This document shows, piece by piece, positions 8,889 to 16,037 of a DNA stretch of 64,000 nucleotides. The position numbers and the translations under genes were made by a program. How positions within the stretch are numbered: position 1 is the stretch's first letter; every line of letters starts with the position of its first letter. The notes beneath the pieces are model-generated. The model saw only the letters and a program-made list of their open reading frames with translations. It was not told where the DNA came from and did no database searches. Source of the stretch: an uncultured Aquimarina sp. GTDB taxonomy: Bacteria; Bacteroidota; Bacteroidia; Flavobacteriales; Flavobacteriaceae. The stretch is taken from assembly GCA_937958985.1 (NCBI GenBank), contig CALGLV010000006.1, positions 186,001 to 250,000 of the forward strand. The letters run 5' to 3'.

Positions 8889-9881
8889 ATGGAAGATAAA
8901 ATTCGCTTTGCAGTAATTGGTGGTGGTAGTTGGGGAACTGCTATTGTGAAAATGTTATGCGAAAATGTTTCAATCCTTAATTGGTATGTTCGTAGTCCTG
9001 ACACGGTAGAATATATTAAAACCCATAAGCACAATCCCAATTATTTAAGTTCGGTTGAAATTCACGACAATCAAATTAATGTAAGTGCTGATATTAATGA
9101 AGTTGTATGTACTGCCGATTATTTAATTTTCGCAATTCCTTCTGCATTTTTACATTCAGAATTACAAAACCTTTCCGTTGATTTGACGGATAAAATTATT
9201 TTTTCAGCTATTAAAGGTATTGTTCCTGAGAGCAGTTTAATTGTTGGCGAGCATTTTCATGAAAACTATAATATTCCTTACGAAAATATAGGTGTAATTT
9301 CTGGTCCTTGCCATGCTGAAGAAGTTGCTTTAGAAAAACTATCCTACTTAACTATAGCTTGTAGTGATAAGGACAAAGCATGTAATTTAGCTTCTCACTT
9401 AAAAAGCGATTATATTACTTGTAAAACTAGCGATGATATTATAGGTACTGAATATGCTGCGGTATTAAAAAACATTTATGCCATTGCAGCTGGAATAGCT
9501 CATGGTTTAGGGTATGGTGATAATTTTCAAAGTGTATTAATGAGTAATGCGATACGAGAAATGAAGCGTTTTATAAAAAAGCGTCATCACATGAAACGTA
9601 ACATTAATAATTCTGCTTATTTAGGCGATTTGTTGGTTACCGGATATTCCATTTTTTCCAGAAACCGTATGTTTGGAAACATGATTGGCAAAGGCTATAC
9701 TGTGAAAAGTGCAATTATGGAAATGAATATGATTGCCGAGGGGTATTATGCTACTAAAAGCGCTTATAATCTTAACGACAAAAAAACACGGACTCCTATT
9801 ATTGATGCTGTTTACGCAGTGTTATACAACAAAAAAAATCCGAAAAAAGTTTTTAAAAAACTTACCGATCAATTAGATTAA
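8889..9881 (+). CDS. gpsA: NAD(P)H-dependent glycerol-3-phosphate dehydrogenase
   Basis: 330 residues. It reduces dihydroxyacetone phosphate to sn-glycerol 3-phosphate, the backbone for phospholipid synthesis, in the cytoplasm. The N-terminal Rossmann motif is GGGSWG (11-16). The C-terminal half holds the catalytic region with SGPCHAEEV, the LKNIYAIAAGIAHGLGYGDN motif with its Lys, and the MIAEGYYATKSAY stretch of the GpsA helical domain. Length is normal. Its 3' end overlaps that of dprA by 9 nt (9873-9881), tail to tail. Confidence 0.95.
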   Translation: MEDKIRFAVIGGGSWGTAIVKMLCENVSILNWYVRSPDTVEYIKTHKHNPNYLSSVEIHDNQINVSADINEVVCTADYLIFAIPSAFLHSELQNLSVDLTDKIIFSAIKGIVPESSLIVGEHFHENYNIPYENIGVISGPCHAEEVALEKLSYLTIACSDKDKACNLASHLKSDYITCKTSDDIIGTEYAAVLKNIYAIAAGIAHGLGYGDNFQSVLMSNAIREMKRFIKKRHHMKRNINNSAYLGDLLVTGYSIFSRNRMFGNMIGKGYTVKSAIMEMNMIAEGYYATKSAYNLNDKKTRTPIIDAVYAVLYNKKNPKKVFKKLTDQLD

Positions 9882-10970
9882 ACTAAACAACTTTCCTGGT
9901 AGTGGTTGGGTTATCCCTTTTAACTCCATTTGTAATAATAAACTCGCTAATTTATAGGTGGGTATTTTACAGTGTAAAGCTATACTATCTAAATCTTGCT
10001 TATTATTATCTTTTAAAAAATCTACTACTTTTTGTTCTTCTGCGGTTAAATTTTGAAATAATTGAGGCTGAATAACTTTTTTAGGAGTATTTGGCGTTTC
10101 CCAATTTAATAAATAAACCAAATCGGCTACACTAGTAATTACATGGGCTTGTTGTGTTTTAATAAGCATATTACATCCTTTACTCATCGCATCGGTCGTT
10201 CTGCCTGGCAAGGCAAAAACATCCCTATTATACGAATTTGCTATTTGAGCTGTCACCAAAGACCCGCCCTTGTCGGCACTTTCAATAACAATGGTAGCTT
10301 GGGACATTCCGGCAATGATTCTATTTCGTCTTAAAAAATTTTGAGGCACAAAAGATGCATCACTCCAAAAATCAGTCATAAAACCTCCGTTTTCTTCCAT
10401 CGACGCCATATATTGCTTATGCGATTTTGGGTAAATTTGATTTAAACCATGACCTAAGCAAGCTACTGTTTGTAACTTATTTTTAATAGCTGCTTTATGA
10501 GCGGTTATATCCACTCCGTATGCAAAACCAGAAACTATTACAGGATCAAAAGGAACTAAATCCTCTATCAACTGTTCACAAAACTGTTTGCCATAAGTGG
10601 TTACTTTACGTGTACCCACAATACTTACAATTCGCTTTTTGGGTAAATTCAAGTTCCCTGTATTAAAAAGCACTACAGGACTATCTACACATTGCTTCAA
10701 ATAAAAAGGATAAGCTTTATCTGTATATGAAATATAATTTATACGATTCTTTTGCATAAAATCAATCTCACTTAAAGCTGCTTTTCTATGAAGTGTATCA
10801 TGTATCGCACTTAGTTTAACCTTACCTATGCCGTCAATTTTTAAAAGATTGGCTTTTTTTTCTTGCAATACTTCCTCGGCACTTCCCACAACTTGTATGA
10901 GTTTCTTTATAGAACTATCTCCTAAATTAGGAATGTGCTGCAAAGTTAGTAATGCTTCTATTGATGTCAC
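9873..10970 (-). CDS. dprA: DNA-processing protein DprA
   Basis: 365 residues. DprA binds incoming single-stranded DNA and loads RecA during natural transformation. The N terminus has a helix-hairpin-helix-like region (HIPNLGDSSIKKL). The central Rossmann-like DprA domain carries SIVGTRKVTTYG, VSGFAYGVDITAHKAA, FLRRNRIIAGMS and GSLVTAQIA. The C terminus (about 310-365) is the DprA winged-helix domain. The start is GTG at 10970: a TAA stop lies directly before it in frame and there is no nearby ATG, so a non-ATG start is well supported. No other competence gene is seen in this window. Confidence 0.94.
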   Translation of the reverse strand: MTSIEALLTLQHIPNLGDSSIKKLIQVVGSAEEVLQEKKANLLKIDGIGKVKLSAIHDTLHRKAALSEIDFMQKNRINYISYTDKAYPFYLKQCVDSPVVLFNTGNLNLPKKRIVSIVGTRKVTTYGKQFCEQLIEDLVPFDPVIVSGFAYGVDITAHKAAIKNKLQTVACLGHGLNQIYPKSHKQYMASMEENGGFMTDFWSDASFVPQNFLRRNRIIAGMSQATIVIESADKGGSLVTAQIANSYNRDVFALPGRTTDAMSKGCNMLIKTQQAHVITSVADLVYLLNWETPNTPKKVIQPQLFQNLTAEEQKVVDFLKDNNKQDLDSIALHCKIPTYKLASLLLQMELKGITQPLPGKLFSLI

Positions 10971-11118
10971 TTAAGGTTATTTTTTACTAATATATTTATT
11001 CTTTCTCACATACAGAATACAATTAACTGATTTTCAATTAATTGAATCAAAAATAAAACTAAATACAAAAGTGTTAACAACTCTTTGACAAAGTCTTTAC
11101 GATGCACCTAGTTTTTTT

Positions 11119-11126
11119 TAAATTTG
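11119..11126 (+). promoter_or_regulatory. Predicted -7 box of the HU-like/SPOR gene
   Basis: TAAATTTG is a perfect TAnnTTTG box. A TTTA at 11096-11099 lies 19 bp upstream as a possible -33 element. The ATG at 11132 is only 5 nt past the box, so the mRNA would begin at or within a base or two of the start codon. This also argues against the upstream frame opening at 11102, a Phe/Leu-rich run that would cover the promoter. Confidence 0.5.
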
Positions 11127-11131
11127 TAGCT

Positions 11132-12076
11132 ATGACATTATCCGAATACATCTGCGAATTACTTTATAGATACAATTGTGTAATTATTCCTGAATTTGGA
11201 GCATTTTTAACACAACGTATACCAGCAACTATATCTAATAACGAGCAGTTGTTTTACCCTCCTAAAAAGAAGCTTTCTTTTAACAATCAAATCACTAATA
11301 ATGATGGGCTTTTAGCGAATTATATTGCTAAGCACGAGGGTATTTCTTTTGAAAGCGCTAATTACAAAATCAAACAATTTGTTCAAGAAATTACGAATGA
11401 ATTAAACACGAAAGGCACTATTTCATTTGCTGAAATAGGTGGCTTTACAATGAACCAAGAGAAAAACTTAATTTTCGAACCAAAACATACTGTTAATTAT
11501 TTGACAGAATCTTTTGGCCTTGCTACTTTCAAAACAACTGAAATTACTAGGGAACAAGTTTTAACTAATGAGAAAGATGTTATTACCCTAATTAGTGATG
11601 AAGAAACCAATACTTCTAAAAAAGGTGGCTACTTTTTAAAATATGCTGCTGTAGGTGTTTTATTATTAGGTATTAGCGGTATTGCTTTAAATTCTCACAA
11701 GAAATCTATTGATACTTATAATACAGAACAATACGTAAAAGCAGAAAGTGCTGTAAACAAACGTTTACAAAGCGCCTCTTTTGTTTTTGAAGTAGAAGAT
11801 GTATTGCCAACCATTGTAATGGAAATTGAAAAACCTAAAGAACAGGCTAATTATCATGTTATTGCAGGGGCATTTAGAGAATATGATAATGCTACAAAAA
11901 AACTGAAGCAATTATCTAACAAAGGTTTTGAACCTACTTATGTGGGCGAAAACAAGTACGGCTTACATCAAGTAGCTTACCAATCATTCTCCAACAAAAA
12001 TGAAGCAATAAACTACTTAAATCACTTAAAAAAAACCAAAAACCCTGCTGCTTGGTTACTTACTTCAAAAAAATAA
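11132..12076 (+). CDS. Membrane protein joining HU-like (CCDC81-type) domains to a SPOR domain
   Basis: 314 residues from the ATG at 11132. Residues 1-130 match the paired HU-CCDC81 bacterial domains (EYICELLYRYNCVIIPEFGAF, then ISFESANYKIKQFV and AEIGGFTM), distant relatives of the DNA-binding HU fold. One membrane helix lies at about 168-187 (AAVGVLLLGISGIAL). A SPOR domain (about 239-314, starting NYHVIAGAF) forms the C terminus. SPOR domains bind denuded glycan strands at division septa in the periplasm. The predicted topology is HU-like domains in the cytoplasm and SPOR outside. This architecture is common in Bacteroidetes, but what the HU-like part binds is not known to me. The thioesterase gene follows after 34 nt. 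Confidence 0.88.
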   Translation: MTLSEYICELLYRYNCVIIPEFGAFLTQRIPATISNNEQLFYPPKKKLSFNNQITNNDGLLANYIAKHEGISFESANYKIKQFVQEITNELNTKGTISFAEIGGFTMNQEKNLIFEPKHTVNYLTESFGLATFKTTEITREQVLTNEKDVITLISDEETNTSKKGGYFLKYAAVGVLLLGISGIALNSHKKSIDTYNTEQYVKAESAVNKRLQSASFVFEVEDVLPTIVMEIEKPKEQANYHVIAGAFREYDNATKKLKQLSNKGFEPTYVGENKYGLHQVAYQSFSNKNEAINYLNHLKKTKNPAAWLLTSKK

Positions 12077-12110
12077 TTTTTACCTCCTTAAGATTATTTA
12101 TTTTTAAGGA

Positions 12111-12620
12111 ATGAAATCAAAAAAACCTTCTACATCATATACGGTACAAACTGATATTGTACTTCCTAGTGAAACAAATTCTTTAAACCATTTATTTGGT
12201 GGCGAATTACTCTCGCGAATGGACAGAGCTGCAAGTATTGCAGCCCGCAGGCATTGCAACCAAATTGTGGTTACTGCTTCCGTAAATCACGTATCTTTTA
12301 GCAAACCGATCCCACAAAATAGCGTGGTAAGCGTTGTTGCCAAAGTTTCAAGAGCCTTTAAAACTTCTATGGAAGTGATTATTGATGTTTTTATAGAAAA
12401 CCCTGAAACAGAACAAAAAGAACAAGCTAACCAAGGTATTTATACTTTTGTGGCCGTAGACAACAGTATGAAACCTGTTGCTGTACCTGCCATTATTCCA
12501 GAAACAAAAGAAGAGCAATTAAGATTTAAAGCAGCCCTTAGAAGAAAACAGTTAAGCCTTGTGTTGGCAGGAAGACTTGATCCTAAAGATGCCACTGCAT
12601 TGAAAGCTATTTTTGAGTAG
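12111..12620 (+). CDS. Acyl-CoA thioesterase, hotdog fold
   Basis: 169 residues forming one hotdog domain of the YciA/BFIT-like acyl-CoA hydrolase group. The N-terminal strand TDIVLPSETNSLNHLFGGELLSRMDRAA carries the conserved Asn and Asp expected near the active site, and VVTASVNHVSFSKPI plus TYTFVAVD-type strands follow. A charged C-terminal helix (EEQLRFKAALRRKQL) is usual. It hydrolyses acyl-CoA to free acid and CoA in the cytoplasm; chain-length preference cannot be read from sequence. It lies 34 nt behind the SPOR gene, perhaps co-transcribed. The palindrome at 12682-12703 may end its transcript. Confidence 0.9.
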   Translation: MKSKKPSTSYTVQTDIVLPSETNSLNHLFGGELLSRMDRAASIAARRHCNQIVVTASVNHVSFSKPIPQNSVVSVVAKVSRAFKTSMEVIIDVFIENPETEQKEQANQGIYTFVAVDNSMKPVAVPAIIPETKEEQLRFKAALRRKQLSLVLAGRLDPKDATALKAIFE

Positions 12621-12672
12621 TTATTACATTAATGCTACATTATTGCACTTGCAATTTATACACAAAAATTCT

Positions 12673-12765
12673 AAAAAAACAAAGGGCTGCATATGCAGCC
12701 CTTATATATCTTATAATAAATGAAAAAAGTAACCAACTTAAATATTCACACTCTAAACTATAAGA
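12673..12765 (-). ncRNA. Candidate small RNA element 1 (minus strand) with terminator
   Basis: On the minus strand a perfect TAnnTTTG box (TAAGTTTG, 12778-12771) is followed by a segment with a 9-bp inverted repeat (TATCTTATA / TATAAGATA, 12707-12715 and 12759-12767). This would enclose a loop carrying ATATTTAAGTTGGTTA (12745-12730). Next comes a perfect 22-nt palindrome (12682-12703, core GGGCTGCATATGCAGCCC), then a TTTGTTTTTTT tail (12683-12673): a strong intrinsic terminator. The transcript would be about 93 nt. No open reading frame of note lies inside. The palindrome could equally serve as the terminator of the plus-strand thioesterase gene. Predicted from sequence only. Confidence 0.45.
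12730..12745. repeat. 16-nt direct repeat, copy 1
   Basis: TAACCAACTTAAATAT, identical to 12905-12920 and placed in the loop of the first of two hairpins. I found no third copy in the window. Confidence 0.85.
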
Positions 12766-12851
12766 TAATACAAACTTAAAAAACTAACCCGCTTGATTAC
12801 TCTTTTAAGTGAATTTTCATCAAAAAAATTAGATTAAAAGCAAAATTAGTC

Positions 12852-12864
12852 GATTAAGTGTATT
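12852..12864. repeat. 13-nt direct repeat GATTAAGTGTATT, copy 1
   Basis: The same 13 bases recur at 12980-12992, i.e. to the right of both RNA-like elements (upstream of each on the minus strand), although at different distances from the -7 boxes. Confidence 0.7.
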
Positions 12865-12872
12865 TAAAACCT

Positions 12873-12945
12873 AAAAAAGGCCCTGTATATGAAGAAATAA
12901 TTATTAACCAACTTAAATATATATAAACTTCACAGGGCCAATATT
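12873..12945 (-). ncRNA. Candidate small RNA element 2 (minus strand) with terminator
   Basis: On the minus strand TATATTTG (12957-12950, perfect TAnnTTTG) precedes a stem made of GGCCCTGT plus GAAG on one side (12939-12928) and CTTC, a 4-nt bulge and ACAGGGCC on the other (12894-12879). T6 follows directly (12878-12873). The loop of about 33 nt displays ATATTTAAGTTGGTTA, identical to the loop motif of element 1. The expected transcript is about 72 nt: one hairpin that is both the body and the terminator. It has no protein-coding content. Expression is unproved. Confidence 0.45.
12905..12920. repeat. 16-nt direct repeat, copy 2
   Basis: TAACCAACTTAAATAT, identical to 12730-12745, placed in the loop of the second hairpin, 175 bp further on in the same orientation. 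Confidence 0.85.
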
Positions 12946-12979
12946 CCTACAAATATAGAACATAATATATAATAAAACA

Positions 12980-12992
12980 GATTAAGTGTATT
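12980..12992. repeat. 13-nt direct repeat GATTAAGTGTATT, copy 2
   Basis: Identical to 12852-12864. Its minus-strand CACTTAA core lies 24 nt upstream of the -7 box of element 2. A similar CACTTAA (12811-12805) lies 26 nt upstream of the -7 box of element 1. Confidence 0.7.
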
Positions 12993-13083
12993 ATTTTAAC
13001 GTTAAATATAATTAGTTTCAATTTTATCTAATCATCGACTTCAGTCTTTAGAAAAATTTCACAAATGTTTCTTATTAGATCTG

Positions 13084-13091
13084 TATCTTTG
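13084..13091 (+). promoter_or_regulatory. Predicted -7 box of the M3 peptidase gene
   Basis: TATCTTTG is a perfect TAnnTTTG box 28 nt before the ATG at 13120. No convincing -33 TTG was found at the usual distance. Confidence 0.45.
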
Positions 13092-13119
13092 GCTTCATGT
13101 TTATTTAATCTAAATTACA

Positions 13120-15138
13120 ATGACAAATCCTTTATTGACTCCTTTTAAAATACCCCCTTTTTCTAAAATAGATAATTCACATTATTTACCTGCATTCAAA
13201 AATGCTTTAAAAATTGCTAAAAGTGAGATTGATAAAATAGTTTCTAATCCATCAGAGCCCTCCTTTAGCAATACTATTGAGGCCCTTGAATTTAGCGGAG
13301 AGTTACTTAGTAATATATCTTCTATTTTTTTTAATTTAAATAGCGCCGAAACTAATGAGGAAATTCAGGAAATTGCGCAAGAGGTTTCTCCTATGCTTGC
13401 TGAATTTGGCAATGACATTACATTAAACGATTCTTTATTTAAGAAAGTAAAAACGATATATAGCAACATTGATTCGTTAGAGTTAAATCACGAGCAACGA
13501 ATGCTATTACAAAAGCACTTCAAATCATTTTCTCGTAATGGCGCCTTATTAAACGCTGAAGACAAAGAAAAGCTAAGATCCATTGATAAGCAACTGTCTC
13601 AAAAAACACTTCAATACGGACAAAATTTATTAGCTGATTCTAATAATTACGACTTACTTTTAAAAGACAAGAACGACCTAAAAGGATTGCCTCAAAACGA
13701 TATTGATGCCGCAGAAAGCTTAGCTAAAAGCAAAAACAAAGAAGGCTACTTAATAACCCTTGACTATCCTAGCTATATTCCTTTTATGAAATATGCCGAT
13801 AATAGGGAGCTTAGAAAAAAACTATCCTTAGCTTTTGGAGCTCGAAGTTTTCAAGACAACGCTAATAATAATGAAGCATTAATAAAAGACATTGTTTCCT
13901 TACGCTTAGAGCGCGCCAAACTTTTAGGTTATGAAACGCATGCTCAATTTACATTAGAAGAACGAATGGCTAAATCGTCTGAAAATGTATATTCATTTTT
14001 AAATGATTTATCTAAAAAAGCAAAACCCGCAGCAAAAAAAGAATTCGAAACACTCGAAAATTTTGCTAAAAAATTAGATAATATAGATGCTCTTGAAAAA
14101 TGGGACAGCTCGTATTACAGCGAAAAACTAAAACAACAATTATACAACATAGATGATGAAGCTTTAAAGCCTTATTTTAAACTACAAAATGTTGAGAAAG
14201 GTGTTTTTACTATTGCGAACAAGTTATTTGGACTTCGATTTGAAGAAAACACTACTGCTGACAAATACCATAAAGATATAACTGTTTATGACGTGTATGA
14301 TGCGGAAGATAAATTTGTGTCATTATTTTATACTGATTATCATCCAAGAGAGGGAAAACGTGCTGGGGCATGGATGACCTCTTATAAGTCTCAAAAAATA
14401 AAGGAAGGCAACAATGAGAGGCCTCAAGTTTCTATAGTTTGCAACTTCACTACCCCAACAGAAAGCACTCCATCATTACTTACTTTTAATGAGGTAACTA
14501 CCTTGTTTCACGAATTTGGACATGCACTTCACGGCATGCTAGCCAACACAACCTACCCTAGCCTATCCGGTACATCTGTATACTGGGATTTTGTTGAGTT
14601 ACCAAGTCAAATCATGGAAAACTGGTGTTTCCAAGAAGAAGCACTACAGCTGTTTGCACATCACTATGAAACTGGCGAAGTAATCCCAATGGAGTATATC
14701 AAAAAAATTAGGGCTTCCGCTTCTTTCCAAGAAGGCATGGCAACTTTAAGACAACTAAGTTTTAGCTTATTAGACATGGCTTGGCACACTACTCCCCCTA
14801 AAGAAAACTATAATGTAAAAGATTTTGAAAGAAAAGCTTTTGAAGATTGCCAATTATTTGCTGATGTTCCTTCCAATTGCATGAGTACTTCTTTTGCCCA
14901 TATTTTCCAAGGCGGATACTCTTCTGGTTACTATTCGTATAAATGGGCTGAAGTATTAGATGCAGATGCATTCTCTTATTTTGAAAAGGAAGGGATTTTT
15001 AATACCGAAATTGCTACTAAATTCAAAACAGAAATATTAGAAAAAGGAGGCACAGAGCACCCTGAAATTCTATACAAAAAATTTAGAGGTAAAGAGCCTT
15101 CGAATACGGCATTACTTAAACGCGCTGGACTACTATAA
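13120..15138 (+). CDS. M3 family metallopeptidase (Dcp/oligopeptidase A-like)
   Basis: 672 residues, the normal length for bacterial M3 peptidases. The zinc site HEFGH is at 464-468, inside LFHEFGHALHGML; the third ligand lies in the downstream LPSQIMENWCF segment. SFAHIFQGGYSSGYYSYKWAEVLDADAF near the C terminus is the substrate-binding Tyr/Gly-rich loop typical of Dcp and PrlC. The family cleaves short peptides, Dcp removing C-terminal dipeptides. There is no signal peptide, so it should act in the cytoplasm on peptide breakdown products. It stands alone, with a predicted promoter at 13084 and the sigma-factor gene 72 nt downstream behind its own promoter. Confidence 0.95.
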   Translation: MTNPLLTPFKIPPFSKIDNSHYLPAFKNALKIAKSEIDKIVSNPSEPSFSNTIEALEFSGELLSNISSIFFNLNSAETNEEIQEIAQEVSPMLAEFGNDITLNDSLFKKVKTIYSNIDSLELNHEQRMLLQKHFKSFSRNGALLNAEDKEKLRSIDKQLSQKTLQYGQNLLADSNNYDLLLKDKNDLKGLPQNDIDAAESLAKSKNKEGYLITLDYPSYIPFMKYADNRELRKKLSLAFGARSFQDNANNNEALIKDIVSLRLERAKLLGYETHAQFTLEERMAKSSENVYSFLNDLSKKAKPAAKKEFETLENFAKKLDNIDALEKWDSSYYSEKLKQQLYNIDDEALKPYFKLQNVEKGVFTIANKLFGLRFEENTTADKYHKDITVYDVYDAEDKFVSLFYTDYHPREGKRAGAWMTSYKSQKIKEGNNERPQVSIVCNFTTPTESTPSLLTFNEVTTLFHEFGHALHGMLANTTYPSLSGTSVYWDFVELPSQIMENWCFQEEALQLFAHHYETGEVIPMEYIKKIRASASFQEGMATLRQLSFSLLDMAWHTTPPKENYNVKDFERKAFEDCQLFADVPSNCMSTSFAHIFQGGYSSGYYSYKWAEVLDADAFSYFEKEGIFNTEIATKFKTEILEKGGTEHPEILYKKFRGKEPSNTALLKRAGLL

Positions 15139-15177
15139 TTAATCCAGCGATCAAAACCGAAATGAAATAAAAATTAC

Positions 15178-15185
15178 TACATTTG
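15178..15185 (+). promoter_or_regulatory. Predicted -7 box of the sigma-factor gene
   Basis: TACATTTG, a perfect TAnnTTTG box, 25 nt before the chosen ATG at 15211. No clear -33 element. Confidence 0.4.
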
Positions 15186-15210
15186 AGTGGTATAACATTT
15201 GTTAAATATT

Positions 15211-15765
15211 ATGGCCCAACATGAATTAAATCCTGATGGTTGGATTAAAAATTATAGCGATTACCTCTTCAATTTCACAATTGTAAGAGTTAACGATCGT
15301 GAAATTGCAAAAGATTTAGTTCAAGAAGCTTTTTTTGCAGGTTTACGTTCTATGAAAAATTTTAAAGGAGAAGCGTCAGAACGAACTTGGTTAATTTCAA
15401 TACTTAAAAGAAAAGTTATTGACCATTATCGAAAAATAAACAGTAATAAGGGTAAGGCTGAAGTTAGAATGAACTATAATTCTGAATCAGAATCTGAAGG
15501 AGACTGGCTAGAAGAAAGAGTTGCAGACCCTTTTGCATCTAACGCAGAAAACGATATTGAAAACTCTGAATTAGGACTTGCCATACATGATTGTTTATCT
15601 AAATTACCTGAAAAGCAAGCAACCATCTTTAAAATGAAAACTATAGATAATTACGATACCGAAACCATTTGTAATGAATTTGATATTACTTCGTCTAATT
15701 TATGGGTTATAATACACAGAGCCCGAACTGCTATGGCCAGTTGTATGGAAGAAAATTGGTTTTAA
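15211..15765 (+). CDS. Sigma-70 family RNA polymerase sigma factor (ECF-like)
   Basis: 184 residues from the ATG at 15211; an in-frame TTG 12 nt earlier is less likely. Region 2 is seen as FNFTIVRVNDREIAKDLVQE followed by GLRSMKNFKGEASERTWL and an HYRK end. An acidic linker (SESEGDWLEERV) leads to region 4 (LPEKQATIFKMKTIDNYDTETI, then an HTH containing SSNLWVIIHRAR). Regions 1 and 3 are absent, as in ECF sigma factors. It would direct core polymerase to a small regulon. A small Cys-rich protein gene follows after 11 nt, the usual place for an anti-sigma factor. Which genes it controls cannot be seen. Confidence 0.92.
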   Translation: MAQHELNPDGWIKNYSDYLFNFTIVRVNDREIAKDLVQEAFFAGLRSMKNFKGEASERTWLISILKRKVIDHYRKINSNKGKAEVRMNYNSESESEGDWLEERVADPFASNAENDIENSELGLAIHDCLSKLPEKQATIFKMKTIDNYDTETICNEFDITSSNLWVIIHRARTAMASCMEENWF

Positions 15766-15776
15766 AAAAAATTATT

Positions 15777-16037
15777 ATGGAAAAAAAATACAATCTATTT
15801 ATATCGTGTGATGAAGCTAATCATAGCTGTGACAAAAGTCAGTATAATGAAGCTTCTATATTAGAAAAAATAAAATTAAGTGTTCATTTAATTCATTGTA
15901 AAGCCTGCCAAACTTACACAAAGAACAATTCAAAGTTAACTAAGTTGATTAGTAACAATGATGTGCATGCAATGAAATCTAATGAAAAAGAAAGTTTAGA
16001 AGCGCTATTCAAAAAAGAATTATCCAACAATAAATAA
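15777..16037 (+). CDS. Small Cys/His-rich protein, possible anti-sigma factor
   Basis: 86 residues from the ATG at 15777, 11 nt behind the sigma-factor gene. The open frame upstream of this ATG overlaps the sigma gene and is not credible. It carries C-x6-C near the N terminus (SCDEANHSC) and an HLIHCKACQTY segment, resembling the His-x3-Cys-x2-Cys zinc motif of ZAS anti-sigma factors. There is no membrane helix, so it would be a soluble one. A partner role is inferred from position and Cys pattern only. Similar short proteins next to Bacteroidetes sigma factors are often left as hypothetical. The last 18 nt overlap the end of the convergent membrane-protein gene. Confidence 0.75.
   Translation: MEKKYNLFISCDEANHSCDKSQYNEASILEKIKLSVHLIHCKACQTYTKNNSKLTKLISNNDVHAMKSNEKESLEALFKKELSNNK

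Larger units (their letters stand above)
12621..13119. other. Gene-free spacer of 499 bp
   Basis: No protein-coding frame is credible here. It contains the two minus-strand RNA-like elements, their two direct repeats (16 and 13 nt), the palindrome at 12682-12703, and on the plus strand the promoter box of the M3 peptidase gene at the right end. The remaining sequence is AT-rich without visible structure. Confidence 0.8.

Noticed and set aside
11033..11046. Palindrome TTCAATTAATTGAA between dprA and the HU-like/SPOR gene
   Set aside because: Pure AT-rich symmetry in an AT-rich spacer, far from either start codon; no repeat elsewhere.
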